A stretch of DNA of 64,000 nucleotides. Origin: UBA7957 sp965222695. GTDB taxonomy: Bacteria > Pseudomonadota > Gammaproteobacteria > Granulosicoccales > Granulosicoccaceae. The number at the start of each line of letters is the position of its first letter. The stretch's first letter is position 1. The stretch spans positions 3,534,001-3,598,000 of the forward strand of contig OZ244967.1 in assembly GCA_965222695.1 (NCBI GenBank), in the 5' to 3' direction. The notes beneath the pieces are model-generated. The model was not told the origin of the DNA, did not search any database, and saw only the letters and a program-made list of their open reading frames with translations. The position numbers and the translations under genes are program-made. Shown here in pieces: positions 1 to 8,294 of the stretch.

Positions 1-2159
1 CAACCGATGCCTTTTGCCAACTCCTGTATGATCCACCAATCCTGCCGCGCATCGCCGGGCGGGGAGAGTGCCTGCCGGCCCATTTGAACCTGGCGATTAG
101 TGTTAGTCACTGTTCCGTCTTTTTCCGGCCAGGCCGAGGCGGGCAATATTACATCGGCATGGAATGCGGTTTCAGTGAGAAAAATATCCTGAGCCACGAG
201 ATGATCCAGTTTTGCCAATGCAGCCCTGGCGTGGTCCACATCCGGATCGGACATGGCCGGGTTTTCTCCCATGATATACATGCCGTTGATCTGCCCATCA
301 TGAATGGCATTCATGATTTCGACAACGGTCAGACCAGGCTTGGATTTCAACGGCGCACCCCAGGCGGATTCGAATTCCGCCCTGACATGATCCAGATTTA
401 CCGGTTGATAGTCCGGAAACACCATCGGAATCAAACCGGCATCCGAAGCTCCCTGTACATTGTTCTGCCCGCGAAGCGGATGCAAACCCGTTCCGGGTCG
501 GCCGATCTGGCCGGTGATTAATGCCATTGCAATCAGACAACGCACATTGTCCGTGCCGTGAATATGCTGCGATACTCCCATACCCCAGAAGATAATGGAA
601 GCCTTGGCCGTCGCATAAATGCGCGCAACCTCGCGCAATCTATCCGCATCTATACCGCAGACCGCTGACATCGCTTCAGGAGTGAATTCTCCGATATGAT
701 TCTTCAGCGCCTCGAATCCTTCTGTACGTTCCGAGATATAGTCTTGATTATATAACTTATCAGTAATGATAACGTTTAATATTGCGTTCAACATGGCAAC
801 ATCGCTGCCGGGTTTAAACTGCAATGCATGGGTGGCATAGCGGGACATGGTCGTTGCACGCGGATCCATCACCACCACGGTTTTGTTTTTCGCGGCTTGC
901 TTGAAATAAGTCGCCGCCACCGGATGATTTTCGGTGGCATTGCTACCGATTAAAATAATACAATCCGCATCCTCAACAGCACCAAAGGGCGCACTCACCG
1001 CTCCCGAGCCCACCGCTTCCAATAAACCGACTACCGACGAAGCATGGCAGAGTCGAGTACAATGATCCACGTTGTTGGTACCGAAACCGGTTCTGACGAG
1101 TTTCTGGAAAAGGTAAGCTTCTTCATTTGAGCATTTAGCCGATCCGAAACCCGCCAGGGCATCGCCTCCGTACTCATCGCGTATCCTATTCAAACCCGAA
1201 GCCGCCAGGTCAAGTGCTTCTTCCCAGCTGGCCTCGCGAAAATACTCAAGCGGATTGCCCGAATCCATATCCAGATAGGTGTCTTTTGGCGCATTCTCGC
1301 GGCGAATCAACGGATTCGTCAGCCGATGCGGATGGGCGACATAATCAAACCCGAACCTCCCTTTTACGCACAACCTGTTTTCATTCGCGGGACCGTTTCG
1401 ACCTTTTACCGCCATGATTGCATTGTTTTTGATCTGATAGGTCAATTGGCAGCCTACTCCACAGTACGGACACACGCTGTCAACTTCTTTTAATTCATCG
1501 TTGAATCCAACCCCCTTCTCATCGATCAGGGTCGAAGGCATCAAGGCCCCTGTGGGACAGGCTTGTACACATTCACCACAAGCCACACAGGTACTGACAC
1601 CCATGGGATCATCGATATCGAAAACGATTTTGGAATGATGGCCGCGATAGGCCATGCCGATGACATCGTTAACCTGAACTTCCCGACAGGCGCGGACGCA
1701 CAGATTACAGTTAATGCAAGCATCCAGCGCAACGTGCATTGCCGAATGGCTGGTATCTGCCTCGGGCAGAGGGCGGCCGGGAAATCGGCTGCTACCGACC
1801 TGCAGTTCGTCCGCCCAGTGCCAGAATTTGGATTTTGCATCATGCGCGACTGCTTTCTCAGGCTGATCGCTGAGCAAGAGTTCAATAACGCCCCGCTGAG
1901 CACTGCGGGCTCTGTCATTGGAGCTATGTACAACCATGCCCTCGGCCGGCTCTCGCAGACAGGAAGCCGCCAGAGCACGTTCGCCTTCGATTTCCACCAC
2001 ACATGCACGACAGTTTCCATCCGCCCGGTATCCGGGCTCCGGAGAGTAACACAAATGTGGAATACTGATTTGATAACGGCCGGCAACCTGCCAAATAGTT
2101 TCGCCGGGTTCTGCCTCTACCTGCCGGCCGTCGAGTGTAAAGCTGATTTTTTCGCTCAT
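1..2159 (-). CDS. fdsA: NAD-dependent formate dehydrogenase alpha subunit (partial, C-terminus beyond window)
   Basis: This is the molybdenum/tungsten catalytic subunit that oxidises formate to CO2 and passes electrons to the FMN/NAD subunit encoded just upstream. The reading frame is open from the ATG at 2159 to the left edge (719 codons), so about 200 or more C-terminal residues lie outside. The N-terminus is a 2Fe-2S ferredoxin domain (MSEKISFTLDGRQVEA, then Cys residues in CYSPEPGY and NCRACVVEI), followed by ferredoxin-like 4Fe-4S motifs (CVACGECVQACP) and the MGD-enzyme Cys cluster (CPYCGVGC). The catalytic position reads CTRLCHASSV, so the metal ligand is cysteine, not selenocysteine. 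The start overlaps the stop of the beta-subunit gene (ATGA), which implies translational coupling. The N-terminal layout resembles the FdsA / Methylobacterium FDH1 class. The context with oxalyl-CoA decarboxylase suggests that it disposes of formate from oxalate. Confidence 0.93.
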   Translation of the reverse strand, partial: MSEKISFTLDGRQVEAEPGETIWQVAGRYQISIPHLCYSPEPGYRADGNCRACVVEIEGERALAASCLREPAEGMVVHSSNDRARSAQRGVIELLLSDQPEKAVAHDAKSKFWHWADELQVGSSRFPGRPLPEADTSHSAMHVALDACINCNLCVRACREVQVNDVIGMAYRGHHSKIVFDIDDPMGVSTCVACGECVQACPTGALMPSTLIDEKGVGFNDELKEVDSVCPYCGVGCQLTYQIKNNAIMAVKGRNGPANENRLCVKGRFGFDYVAHPHRLTNPLIRRENAPKDTYLDMDSGNPLEYFREASWEEALDLAASGLNRIRDEYGGDALAGFGSAKCSNEEAYLFQKLVRTGFGTNNVDHCTRLCHASSVVGLLEAVGSGAVSAPFGAVEDADCIILIGSNATENHPVAATYFKQAAKNKTVVVMDPRATTMSRYATHALQFKPGSDVAMLNAILNVIITDKLYNQDYISERTEGFEALKNHIGEFTPEAMSAVCGIDADRLREVARIYATAKASIIFWGMGVSQHIHGTDNVRCLIAMALITGQIGRPGTGLHPLRGQNNVQGASDAGLIPMVFPDYQPVNLDHVRAEFESAWGAPLKSKPGLTVVEIMNAIHDGQINGMYIMGENPAMSDPDVDHARAALAKLDHLVAQDIFLTETAFHADVILPASAWPEKDGTVTNTNRQVQMGRQALSPPGDARQDWWIIQELAKGIG

Positions 2160-3859
2160 GACAAATCCTCGCGGAAGTATTTGAGCAAAGAGTTCACCGG
2201 ATTACCGGCCGCCTGCCCCAGACCGCAAATTGAAGCGTCGGCCATGATGCGGCTGAGATCGGCGAGTAATTCAGTGTCGGGCTTCGATTTTTCCATCAGT
2301 TTGACGGCCTTCTCCGTGCCCGCCCGACAGGGCGTGCACTGGCCGCAACTTTCGTCCTCAAAAAACCGCATCAGATTCAAGCCTGCATCACGCATATTAT
2401 CCTGATCGGAAAAAACGACGACTGCGGCGGATCCGATAAAACAACCGTATTGCTCCAGAGTGCCGAAATCCAAGGGTTCATCAGCCATACTCGCAGGCAG
2501 AATTCCGCCCGAGGCACCTCCGGGAAGATAGGCTTTGAATTCATGCCCCTCCCGCATTCCTCCGCAATATTCATCGATTAATTCCCTGATGGTTATTCCG
2601 GCTGGCGCAAGTTTGACCCCAGGATCCTCGACCCGGCCTGAAACCGAGTAGCTCCGCCAGCCCTTGCGGCCATGACGGCCAGCGCCGGCAAACCACTGTG
2701 GCCCTTTTTCCACAATGTCGCGCACCCAGTAAAGCGTTTCGACATTGTTTTCCAACGTCGGCCTGCCAAACAGGCCAACTTCGGCAACATAGGGCGGACG
2801 ATTGCGCGGCAATCCGCGCTTGCCTTCTATGGATTCGATCATGGCGGATTCTTCTCCGCAGATATAGGCTCCCGCACCCCGGCGTATTTCCACCCGTCTT
2901 CCTTGTATCAGGCCTGTTTCATCCACTTTTTCCAACTCGTTTTGCAGAATCTCCCGAATCGCAGGATATTCATCCCGGACGTAAATATACACCGTCTCCG
3001 CCTCGACCACCCATGCACCGATCAGCATGCCTTCAATAAACCTGTGCGGATCGCTCTCCAGGTAGTGCCTGTCCTTAAACGTCCCCGGTTCACCCTCGTC
3101 GGCGTTGACTGCCATCATTCGAGGTCCGTCGTAACCGCGCACGATTCGCCATTTGCGTCCGGCCGGAAAGCCGGCACCGCCCAATCCACGTAATTCGGAA
3201 TGCTCCAGGACCTGTATCACACTTTCTGCGTCCCGCTTATTCTCCAGGCACTCTCGCAGAATTTGATAGCCGCCGCTTTCGACATAGGTCTCATAGCCTT
3301 GGTACTGCGGTAATACAGGGTGTGTATGCCCGTCCTTTATGGCCTGAGTTACCGATTCGACGCTGGCGTGACCGAGGTGATTATGGCCGACTTCCGCTAC
3401 AGGTGCTGCATCGCAACGCCCCATACAGGGTGCACGCACTATTCGCACATCCCGGTTCGGCACGGCGGAAAGCTTATCGAACAATTCCCGGCTACCGGCC
3501 ATTTCACAGGAAATACTGTCGCATACACGCACTGTGATCGGAGGAGGCGCTTCCTCCCCTTCTTTCACCACATCAAAGTGGGCGTAGAAACTGGCAACTT
3601 CAAAAACTTCCGTCTGGGCCAGGTTCATTTCCTGAGCCAACGCAGCAAGATGCGCCGCGGGTAAATGGCCGAGATGATCCTGGATCAAATGCAGATGTTC
3701 GATCAGCAGATCCCGCTGCCTCGATCGATCACCCAACAGCTGCCGGACCTCCTCCAATACGGCCGGATCTGTCTGTCTGCCCTTGGGAACACCACGGCCT
3801 TTCCTCCGACCGGCACCGGGATGGCCTCGTTTTGCTACGAGATGTGTGGAGTGCGCCAT
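2156..3859 (-). CDS. fdsB: NAD-dependent formate dehydrogenase beta subunit, fused NuoE-NuoF type
   Basis: This is the diaphorase subunit that moves electrons from the alpha subunit to NAD+. It is 567 aa and is a fusion of the NuoE-like (FdsG) and NuoF-like (FdsB) proteins. Residues about 30-170 carry the thioredoxin-like 2Fe-2S Cys set (C113, C118, C145, C149). The rest carries the NADH/FMN site (GLGGAGF at 225-231) and the 4Fe-4S motif CGQCTPC at 505-511, with a further Cys at 545. The same fusion is known in Methylobacterium-type FDH1 beta subunits, whereas Cupriavidus FdsG and FdsB are separate. The first 30 residues are a basic Gly/Arg/Lys-rich extension. An SD-like AGAGG lies before the ATG. 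It is third in the sucC-sucD-fdsB-fdsA operon, 113 nt after sucD. Confidence 0.95.
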   Translation of the reverse strand: MAHSTHLVAKRGHPGAGRRKGRGVPKGRQTDPAVLEEVRQLLGDRSRQRDLLIEHLHLIQDHLGHLPAAHLAALAQEMNLAQTEVFEVASFYAHFDVVKEGEEAPPPITVRVCDSISCEMAGSRELFDKLSAVPNRDVRIVRAPCMGRCDAAPVAEVGHNHLGHASVESVTQAIKDGHTHPVLPQYQGYETYVESGGYQILRECLENKRDAESVIQVLEHSELRGLGGAGFPAGRKWRIVRGYDGPRMMAVNADEGEPGTFKDRHYLESDPHRFIEGMLIGAWVVEAETVYIYVRDEYPAIREILQNELEKVDETGLIQGRRVEIRRGAGAYICGEESAMIESIEGKRGLPRNRPPYVAEVGLFGRPTLENNVETLYWVRDIVEKGPQWFAGAGRHGRKGWRSYSVSGRVEDPGVKLAPAGITIRELIDEYCGGMREGHEFKAYLPGGASGGILPASMADEPLDFGTLEQYGCFIGSAAVVVFSDQDNMRDAGLNLMRFFEDESCGQCTPCRAGTEKAVKLMEKSKPDTELLADLSRIMADASICGLGQAAGNPVNSLLKYFREDLS

Positions 3860-3972
3860 TTTTTAAGCCTCTGGCTGAGCCTGACTTGTTGTAAAGCCAG
3901 GCGATTTTGTCATCATACCGGCTCGGCCTCAGAAAAGGTTCTGCCTGCTGCCGGCACCCCTGTCCACCAATT

Positions 3973-4848
3973 TCAGGCCGCCATAGCCTGCTTCAACCTA
4001 TTGCCTAAACTGGCCGGTGAGTCCGCGATAAGTATTCCAGCACTTTTCATTGCGGCAATTTTATCCTGTGCGCCACCTTTTCCACCCGAAATGATTGCGC
4101 CCGCATGGCCCATTCGGCGACCAGGTGGAGCTGTTACCCCTGCGATAAAACCAACCACGGGTTTTTTTGTCTGAGACTGTTTTAAATATGCTGCTGCCTC
4201 TTCTTCGGCGGTACCGCCGATCTCACCAATCATAATAATCGATTCCGTAGCCGGATCATTCAGGAAAAGTTCCAGGCAATCAATAAAATTTGTACCATTC
4301 AGGGGATCACCGCCTATTCCGATGCATGTAGACTGACCGAGCCCGGCCGCGGTTGTCTGCGCTACCGCTTCATAGGTTAAAGTTCCGGAGCGAGAAACTA
4401 TGCCCACACTGCCCGGCTGATGAATGTGGCCCGGCATTATTCCGATCTTGCATTGCCCCGGCGTGATCACACCGGGGCAATTCGGTCCGACCAGTCGGGT
4501 CGTCGAGTCCTTAAGCACACGCCGCACCGAGACCATATCCGCGACCGGTATACCCTCGGTGATACAGACAAGCAATTCAACCTTGGCATCTATGGCTTCC
4601 AGAATCGCATCCGCCGCAAATGGTGGTGGTACATAAATCACCGAAGCAGTCGCGCCGGTTTGCTCGACAGCTTCGGCGACAGTATTGAAAACCGGAAGAT
4701 TCAGATGCCTGGTGCCGCCCTTGCCGGGGGTCACTCCGCCCACCATATGAGTTCCGTATTCTATGGCTTGTTTGCTGTGAAACGTCGCCTGAGAGCCGGT
4801 AAAACCCTGGCAAATCACTTTTGTACTAGAGTCAATCAGAACAGCCAT
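3973..4848 (-). CDS. sucD: succinyl-CoA synthetase alpha-subunit family (ADP-forming acyl-CoA ligase)
   Basis: This subunit binds CoA and carries the phosphohistidine of an ADP-forming acid-CoA ligase (acid + CoA + NTP). It is 291 aa, the usual SucD length. The N-terminal CoA-binding Rossmann region starts with KVICQGFTGSQ, and the C-terminal active site reads GRRMGHAGAI, where the His is phosphorylated. The end IISGGKGGAQDK follows SucD rather than malate thiokinase MtkB. Its start codon shares one base with the sucC stop (TAATG), so the two subunits are coupled. The operon continues into formate dehydrogenase genes, not into sdh/sucAB, which is unusual for a TCA-cycle copy. I infer a role in oxalate or other dicarboxylate activation, but substrate cannot be read from sequence and plain succinyl-CoA synthesis is possible. 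Confidence 0.93.
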   Translation of the reverse strand: MAVLIDSSTKVICQGFTGSQATFHSKQAIEYGTHMVGGVTPGKGGTRHLNLPVFNTVAEAVEQTGATASVIYVPPPFAADAILEAIDAKVELLVCITEGIPVADMVSVRRVLKDSTTRLVGPNCPGVITPGQCKIGIMPGHIHQPGSVGIVSRSGTLTYEAVAQTTAAGLGQSTCIGIGGDPLNGTNFIDCLELFLNDPATESIIMIGEIGGTAEEEAAAYLKQSQTKKPVVGFIAGVTAPPGRRMGHAGAIISGGKGGAQDKIAAMKSAGILIADSPASLGNRLKQAMAA

Positions 4849-6017
4849 TATGCAGCCTCCTCCACAGCGGCAACAATTTTGGCCGCGGCGCCACCCAGAT
4901 CGTCCGCTGAGACTATGTCCAGGCCCGATTTATTCAGAATCTCCTTACCTGTATCCACATTGGTACCCTCCAATCTCACAACCAGAGGCACGTGCAAATC
5001 GATTTCACTGGCGGCCCTGACTATACCCTCGGCAATGACATCGCATCGCATGATGCCACCGAAAATATTGACCAGTATGCCTTTTACATTGGTATCGGAA
5101 AGAATAATCTTGAACGCGGCCTTAACCCGATCCGTCGTAGCGCCACCGCCGACATCGAGAAAGTTCGCCGGATCCCCTCCGTACAGCTTGATAATATCCA
5201 TGGTTGCCATGGCCAGGCCCGCACCGTTGACCATACAGCCGATGGATCCGTCCAGCTTGATGTAATTCAATTCGTGCTGACTGGCTTGCAATTCCGTTGG
5301 GTCTTCTTCATCCTCGTCACGCATGCTTTCGACATTCCTGTGCCGGAACAATGCGTTATCATCAAAATTCATCTTGGCATCAAGCGCGATAAGGTTGCCA
5401 CTGCCCGTAACCACCAGGGGATTGATCTCTACCAGGCTTGCATCCAGTTCCACGAAAGCGTTGTATATAGACGTCAGAAACTTTACGGCCGATCGAACTT
5501 GCGACCCTTCCAGCCCCAGTCCAAATGCAAGCTTGCGCGCATGAAACGGCCGCAGACCTATGGCGGAATCCACCGCAATCTTGAGAATTTTTTCCGGAGT
5601 TTCGGCAGCAACTTCCTCTATATCCATCCCACCTTCGGTTGACGCCATGACGGTGACTGAACCCGTGGCCCGATCTGTGACCAGGCTCAGGTAAAGCTCC
5701 CGATCGATATCACAACCGTCTTCAATATAGACCCGCTTGACTTGTTTTCCCTGTGGGCCGGTTTGATGAGTCACCAGATTCATTCCGATCATTTGATCTG
5801 CAGTAGCCCGCACCTCGTCAAGTGACTCGACGACCTTGACTCCACCTCCTTTACCGCGACCACCCGCGTGTATCTGAGCCTTTACGACCCATGAGGGTCC
5901 CCCCAGCTCCTGGGCCGCAGAAACCGCCTCGCAGGAAGTGAAAGCGACTCTGCCATCGGGCACAGCCACCCCGTATTCGGCGAGCAACTGCTTCGCTTGA
6001 TACTCGTGTATATTCAT
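4848..6017 (-). CDS. sucC: succinyl-CoA synthetase beta-subunit family (ADP-forming acyl-CoA ligase)
   Basis: This is the nucleotide- and acid-binding subunit partnering SucD, 389 aa, normal for SucC. It starts MNIHEYQAKQLL and has the ATP-grasp region with HAGGRGKGGGVK near residue 50, the LVEINPL motif near 200 and the NIFGGIMRCD segment near 320. The last segment matches succinate-type SucC, whereas malate thiokinase MtkA usually reads NIFAGINRCD. The ATG is preceded by a strong SD (GGAGGAT). A likely promoter lies on this strand with -35 TTGCAA (6096-6091) and -10 TATTGT (6073-6068), 17 nt apart, and a palindromic operator covers the -10. First gene of the operon that also encodes formate dehydrogenase, divergent from oxc. 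Succinyl-CoA synthetase family membership is firm; the physiological acid substrate is open. Confidence 0.93.
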   Translation of the reverse strand: MNIHEYQAKQLLAEYGVAVPDGRVAFTSCEAVSAAQELGGPSWVVKAQIHAGGRGKGGGVKVVESLDEVRATADQMIGMNLVTHQTGPQGKQVKRVYIEDGCDIDRELYLSLVTDRATGSVTVMASTEGGMDIEEVAAETPEKILKIAVDSAIGLRPFHARKLAFGLGLEGSQVRSAVKFLTSIYNAFVELDASLVEINPLVVTGSGNLIALDAKMNFDDNALFRHRNVESMRDEDEEDPTELQASQHELNYIKLDGSIGCMVNGAGLAMATMDIIKLYGGDPANFLDVGGGATTDRVKAAFKIILSDTNVKGILVNIFGGIMRCDVIAEGIVRAASEIDLHVPLVVRLEGTNVDTGKEILNKSGLDIVSADDLGGAAAKIVAAVEEAA

Positions 6018-6061
6018 TATCCTCCGCCACCTTAAGCCTCATATCAGGCTAGTTTATATTT

Positions 6062-6096
6062 TGGTATACAATATACCAGATAATTTTGGCTTGCAA
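6062..6096 (-). promoter_or_regulatory. sucC promoter with palindromic operator (TGGTATA-N3-TATACCA)
   Basis: On the minus strand a -35 (TTGCAA, 6096-6091) and a -10 (TATTGT, 6073-6068) are 17 nt apart. The palindrome TGGTATA CAA TATACCA at 6062-6078 overlaps the -10, which would suit a repressor. The same half-sites recur at 6297-6321 before oxc. The sequence style recalls operators of FadR-type GntR regulators, but no such regulator gene is in the window. Confidence 0.6.
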
Positions 6097-6296
6097 GGTT
6101 TTGACGGATAAAGTGTTTCTTGCTTGTTATTCAAGCGGGGAAAACCTTTTTCTGGTAACTATGCCTTATCCGCATTCAGATTTTTTCAGAGGTACCGTTT
6201 AAACGGGAGCTGCTTGGAAGAGTCAGTGATTAGTTATCGATAATTCGGAGTGATCCGGTTGCGCATCCCATGCGGACTGCGCTTGACCTTATCATA

Positions 6297-6321
6297 ATTC
6301 TGGTATACCGTATACCAGAAT
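6297..6321 (+). promoter_or_regulatory. 25-bp perfect palindromic operator upstream of oxc
   Basis: A perfect dyad with 12-bp arms (ATTCTGGTATAC / GTATACCAGAAT) around a central C. A -35-like TTGACC lies just upstream at 6283-6288, so the palindrome occupies the place of the -10. Its core matches the site in the sucC promoter. The rest of the 6018-6499 intergenic stretch shows only a short 12-bp palindrome (CCGTTTAAACGG, 6195-6206). Confidence 0.65.
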
Positions 6322-6499
6322 ATTAGCTTATTGATAAAAAGAAGGTTTGCTCCTCAAATAAATATACGATACACGCGCGCCAGTGAGAATCTCGCGTGCA
6401 GCGCCGAATGACCCTGGATTCACCTGGAGGCTCAAGGCATCAGTCAAGGGAACGTTGAAGCAGCGTTCAAAACTAAACTACAGACAGGCGTTTAATCTC

Positions 6500-8230
6500 A
6501 TGAGTAACGAGACTGCATTAGCACAAGAAAGCGTAGAAGTTCCCGCCGCTCAGGAACTTACAGACGGCTTCCATCTCCTTCTGGAAAGCCTTGAAATGAA
6601 TGGTATTGACACTATTTACGGCCTTCTCGGCATTCCTGTTACCGAGATCGGGCGTCTGTGGCAGGCGCGCGGAAATAAGTTTTACAGTTTCCGCAATGAA
6701 CAGAACGCCGGTTACGCTGCGTCTGTGGCCGGATTTTTGACAAAAAAACCCGGTATTTGCCTGACCGTTTCAGCACCGGGATTTCTTAATGGCCTGACTG
6801 CGTTGGCAAATGCCACTACCAATTGCTTTCCGATGATTCTGATCAGCGGATCCAGTGAGCGTGAAATCGTCGATCTGCAACAAGGCGATTACGAGGAAAT
6901 GGATCAATTGAATATTGCGCGACCTCATTGCAAAGCCGCCTATCGTATCAATCGCCCGCAGGATATAGGCGTGGCCATCGCCCGTGCAATCCGCACGGCC
7001 GTGTCCGGCAGGCCTGGCGGTGTTTACCTGGACATCCCCGCCCGGCTGTTTGCCACTACGATGGATGCCGAAGAAGGCGCTAAATCCCTGTTTATTCCCG
7101 TTGATCCGGCTCCGACCCAGATTCCGGGCCCGGACGCGGTCGAACGTGCAGTCGAATTGATCAAAAGTGCAAAAAAACCGTTAATCCTTCTGGGCAAAGG
7201 TGCTGCCTATGCACAATGCGATGAAGACATAAAAACGCTGATCGAAGAAACCGGCATTCCGTTTACACCTATGTCCATGGCTAAGGGCCTGGTATCGGAC
7301 ATTCATCCCCAATGTGCGGCAGCGGCACGTTCTCTGGTCTTGAAAGAGTCGGACGTAGTTGTATTAATCGGAGCCCGCCTAAACTGGCTGCTTTCCCACG
7401 GAAAAGGTAAAACCTGGGGCAATACCGAGAAAAAATTTGTTCATATCGATATTCAGGCGAATGAGATGGACAGCAATGTACCGATCGCCGCTCCGCTCAT
7501 CGGTGATATCCAGTCTTGTGTTAACGCATTGCTGGATGGCTTGCAAGGCATGTCGGTCGACTCAGGCTGGACACAAGCAATCAAGGAAAAAGTCGCCAGC
7601 AGCAAAGCCAAACTCGCCACTAAAATCAATACACCAACCCCGAAAATGAACTACCAGAATTCGCTCGGCACTATTCGTGATGTACTGAAAGACTACCCGG
7701 ATATTACCCTGGTGAATGAAGGGGCCAACACTCTCGACAATGCTCGAATGATCATCGATCAATACAAGCCGAGACGCCGTGTCGACACGGGAACCTGGGG
7801 TGTTATGGGCGTCGGCATGGGTTCGTGCGTTGCCGCCGCGGCGGTTACCGGAGAACCCGTAGTCGCAATTGAAGGCGACAGCGCCTTTGGTTTCTCAGGC
7901 ATGGAAATAGAGACGATTACCCGATACAACCTGCCGGTCACTGTCGTTATCATGAACAATGGCGGAATCTACCGCGGTGACGAAGCCGGACCGGACCACC
8001 AGGTCTCCTGCATGGTTTTCAACCCGAAAACCCGTTACGATCAATTGATGATCGCCCTGGGAGGAGAAGGCCATAGGGTGACAACACCGGAAGAGCTGGC
8101 CGAAGCCTTGAAGTCCTCGATCGATTCGGGTAAGCCTACACTGATCGATGCCATTATCGACCCGAGTGCCGGGGTTGAATCGGGGCGTATCGGCAACCTG
8201 AACGTCGTCAGCACCATAGGCAAAAAGTAG
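6500..8230 (+). CDS. oxc: oxalyl-CoA decarboxylase
   Basis: This thiamine-diphosphate enzyme converts oxalyl-CoA to formyl-CoA and CO2. From the ATG at 6500 it is 576 aa, close to the usual Oxc length; the frame is open back to 6383 but the extra 39 residues do not look like the family. It has the three TPP-fold domains, the catalytic Glu (E67 in YSFRNEQNAGY), the SGSSEREIVDLQQGDYEEMDQ block typical of Oxc, the ADP/CoA-site segment GARLNWLLSHGKGKTWG near 291-307 and the TPP/Mg motif GDSAFGF...NN at 459-487. It ends in the family tail VESGRI...STIGKK. It is divergent from the sucCD-fds operon, with related operators in front of both. No clear SD precedes the ATG. Sulfoacetaldehyde acetyltransferase and acetolactate synthase are relatives but match less well. 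Confidence 0.94.
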   Translation: MSNETALAQESVEVPAAQELTDGFHLLLESLEMNGIDTIYGLLGIPVTEIGRLWQARGNKFYSFRNEQNAGYAASVAGFLTKKPGICLTVSAPGFLNGLTALANATTNCFPMILISGSSEREIVDLQQGDYEEMDQLNIARPHCKAAYRINRPQDIGVAIARAIRTAVSGRPGGVYLDIPARLFATTMDAEEGAKSLFIPVDPAPTQIPGPDAVERAVELIKSAKKPLILLGKGAAYAQCDEDIKTLIEETGIPFTPMSMAKGLVSDIHPQCAAAARSLVLKESDVVVLIGARLNWLLSHGKGKTWGNTEKKFVHIDIQANEMDSNVPIAAPLIGDIQSCVNALLDGLQGMSVDSGWTQAIKEKVASSKAKLATKINTPTPKMNYQNSLGTIRDVLKDYPDITLVNEGANTLDNARMIIDQYKPRRRVDTGTWGVMGVGMGSCVAAAAVTGEPVVAIEGDSAFGFSGMEIETITRYNLPVTVVIMNNGGIYRGDEAGPDHQVSCMVFNPKTRYDQLMIALGGEGHRVTTPEELAEALKSSIDSGKPTLIDAIIDPSAGVESGRIGNLNVVSTIGKK

Positions 8231-8260
8231 GAGGGAGACATTCCTCACGAATGAATCAGT

Positions 8261-8286
8261 TTCGCTTGCAAGGCAAGCTCCCACGA
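8261..8286. repeat. REP-like palindrome (GCTTGC/GCAAGC type)
   Basis: GCTTGC aag GCAAGC (8264-8278) inside TTCGCTTGCAAGGCAAGCTC followed by CCACGA. It lies between the convergent ends of oxc and iclR and is the reverse-complement match of the element at 39505-39527. May act as a weak bidirectional terminator. Confidence 0.7.
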
Positions 8287-8294
8287 GGACGAAG

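Noticed and set aside
1020..1080. Possible selenocysteine at the formate dehydrogenase active site
   Set aside because: The codon is for Cys (CTRLCHASSV); no in-frame TGA was needed to read through.
1563..2405. Long plus-strand frames over the formate dehydrogenase and sucCD genes
   Set aside because: They are antisense shadows of well-supported genes, with no family resemblance or ribosome binding site.
4848..6017. Malate thiokinase (mtkA) of the serine cycle
   Set aside because: NIFGGIMRCD and the SucD tail follow succinate-type enzymes, and no serine-cycle genes are adjacent.
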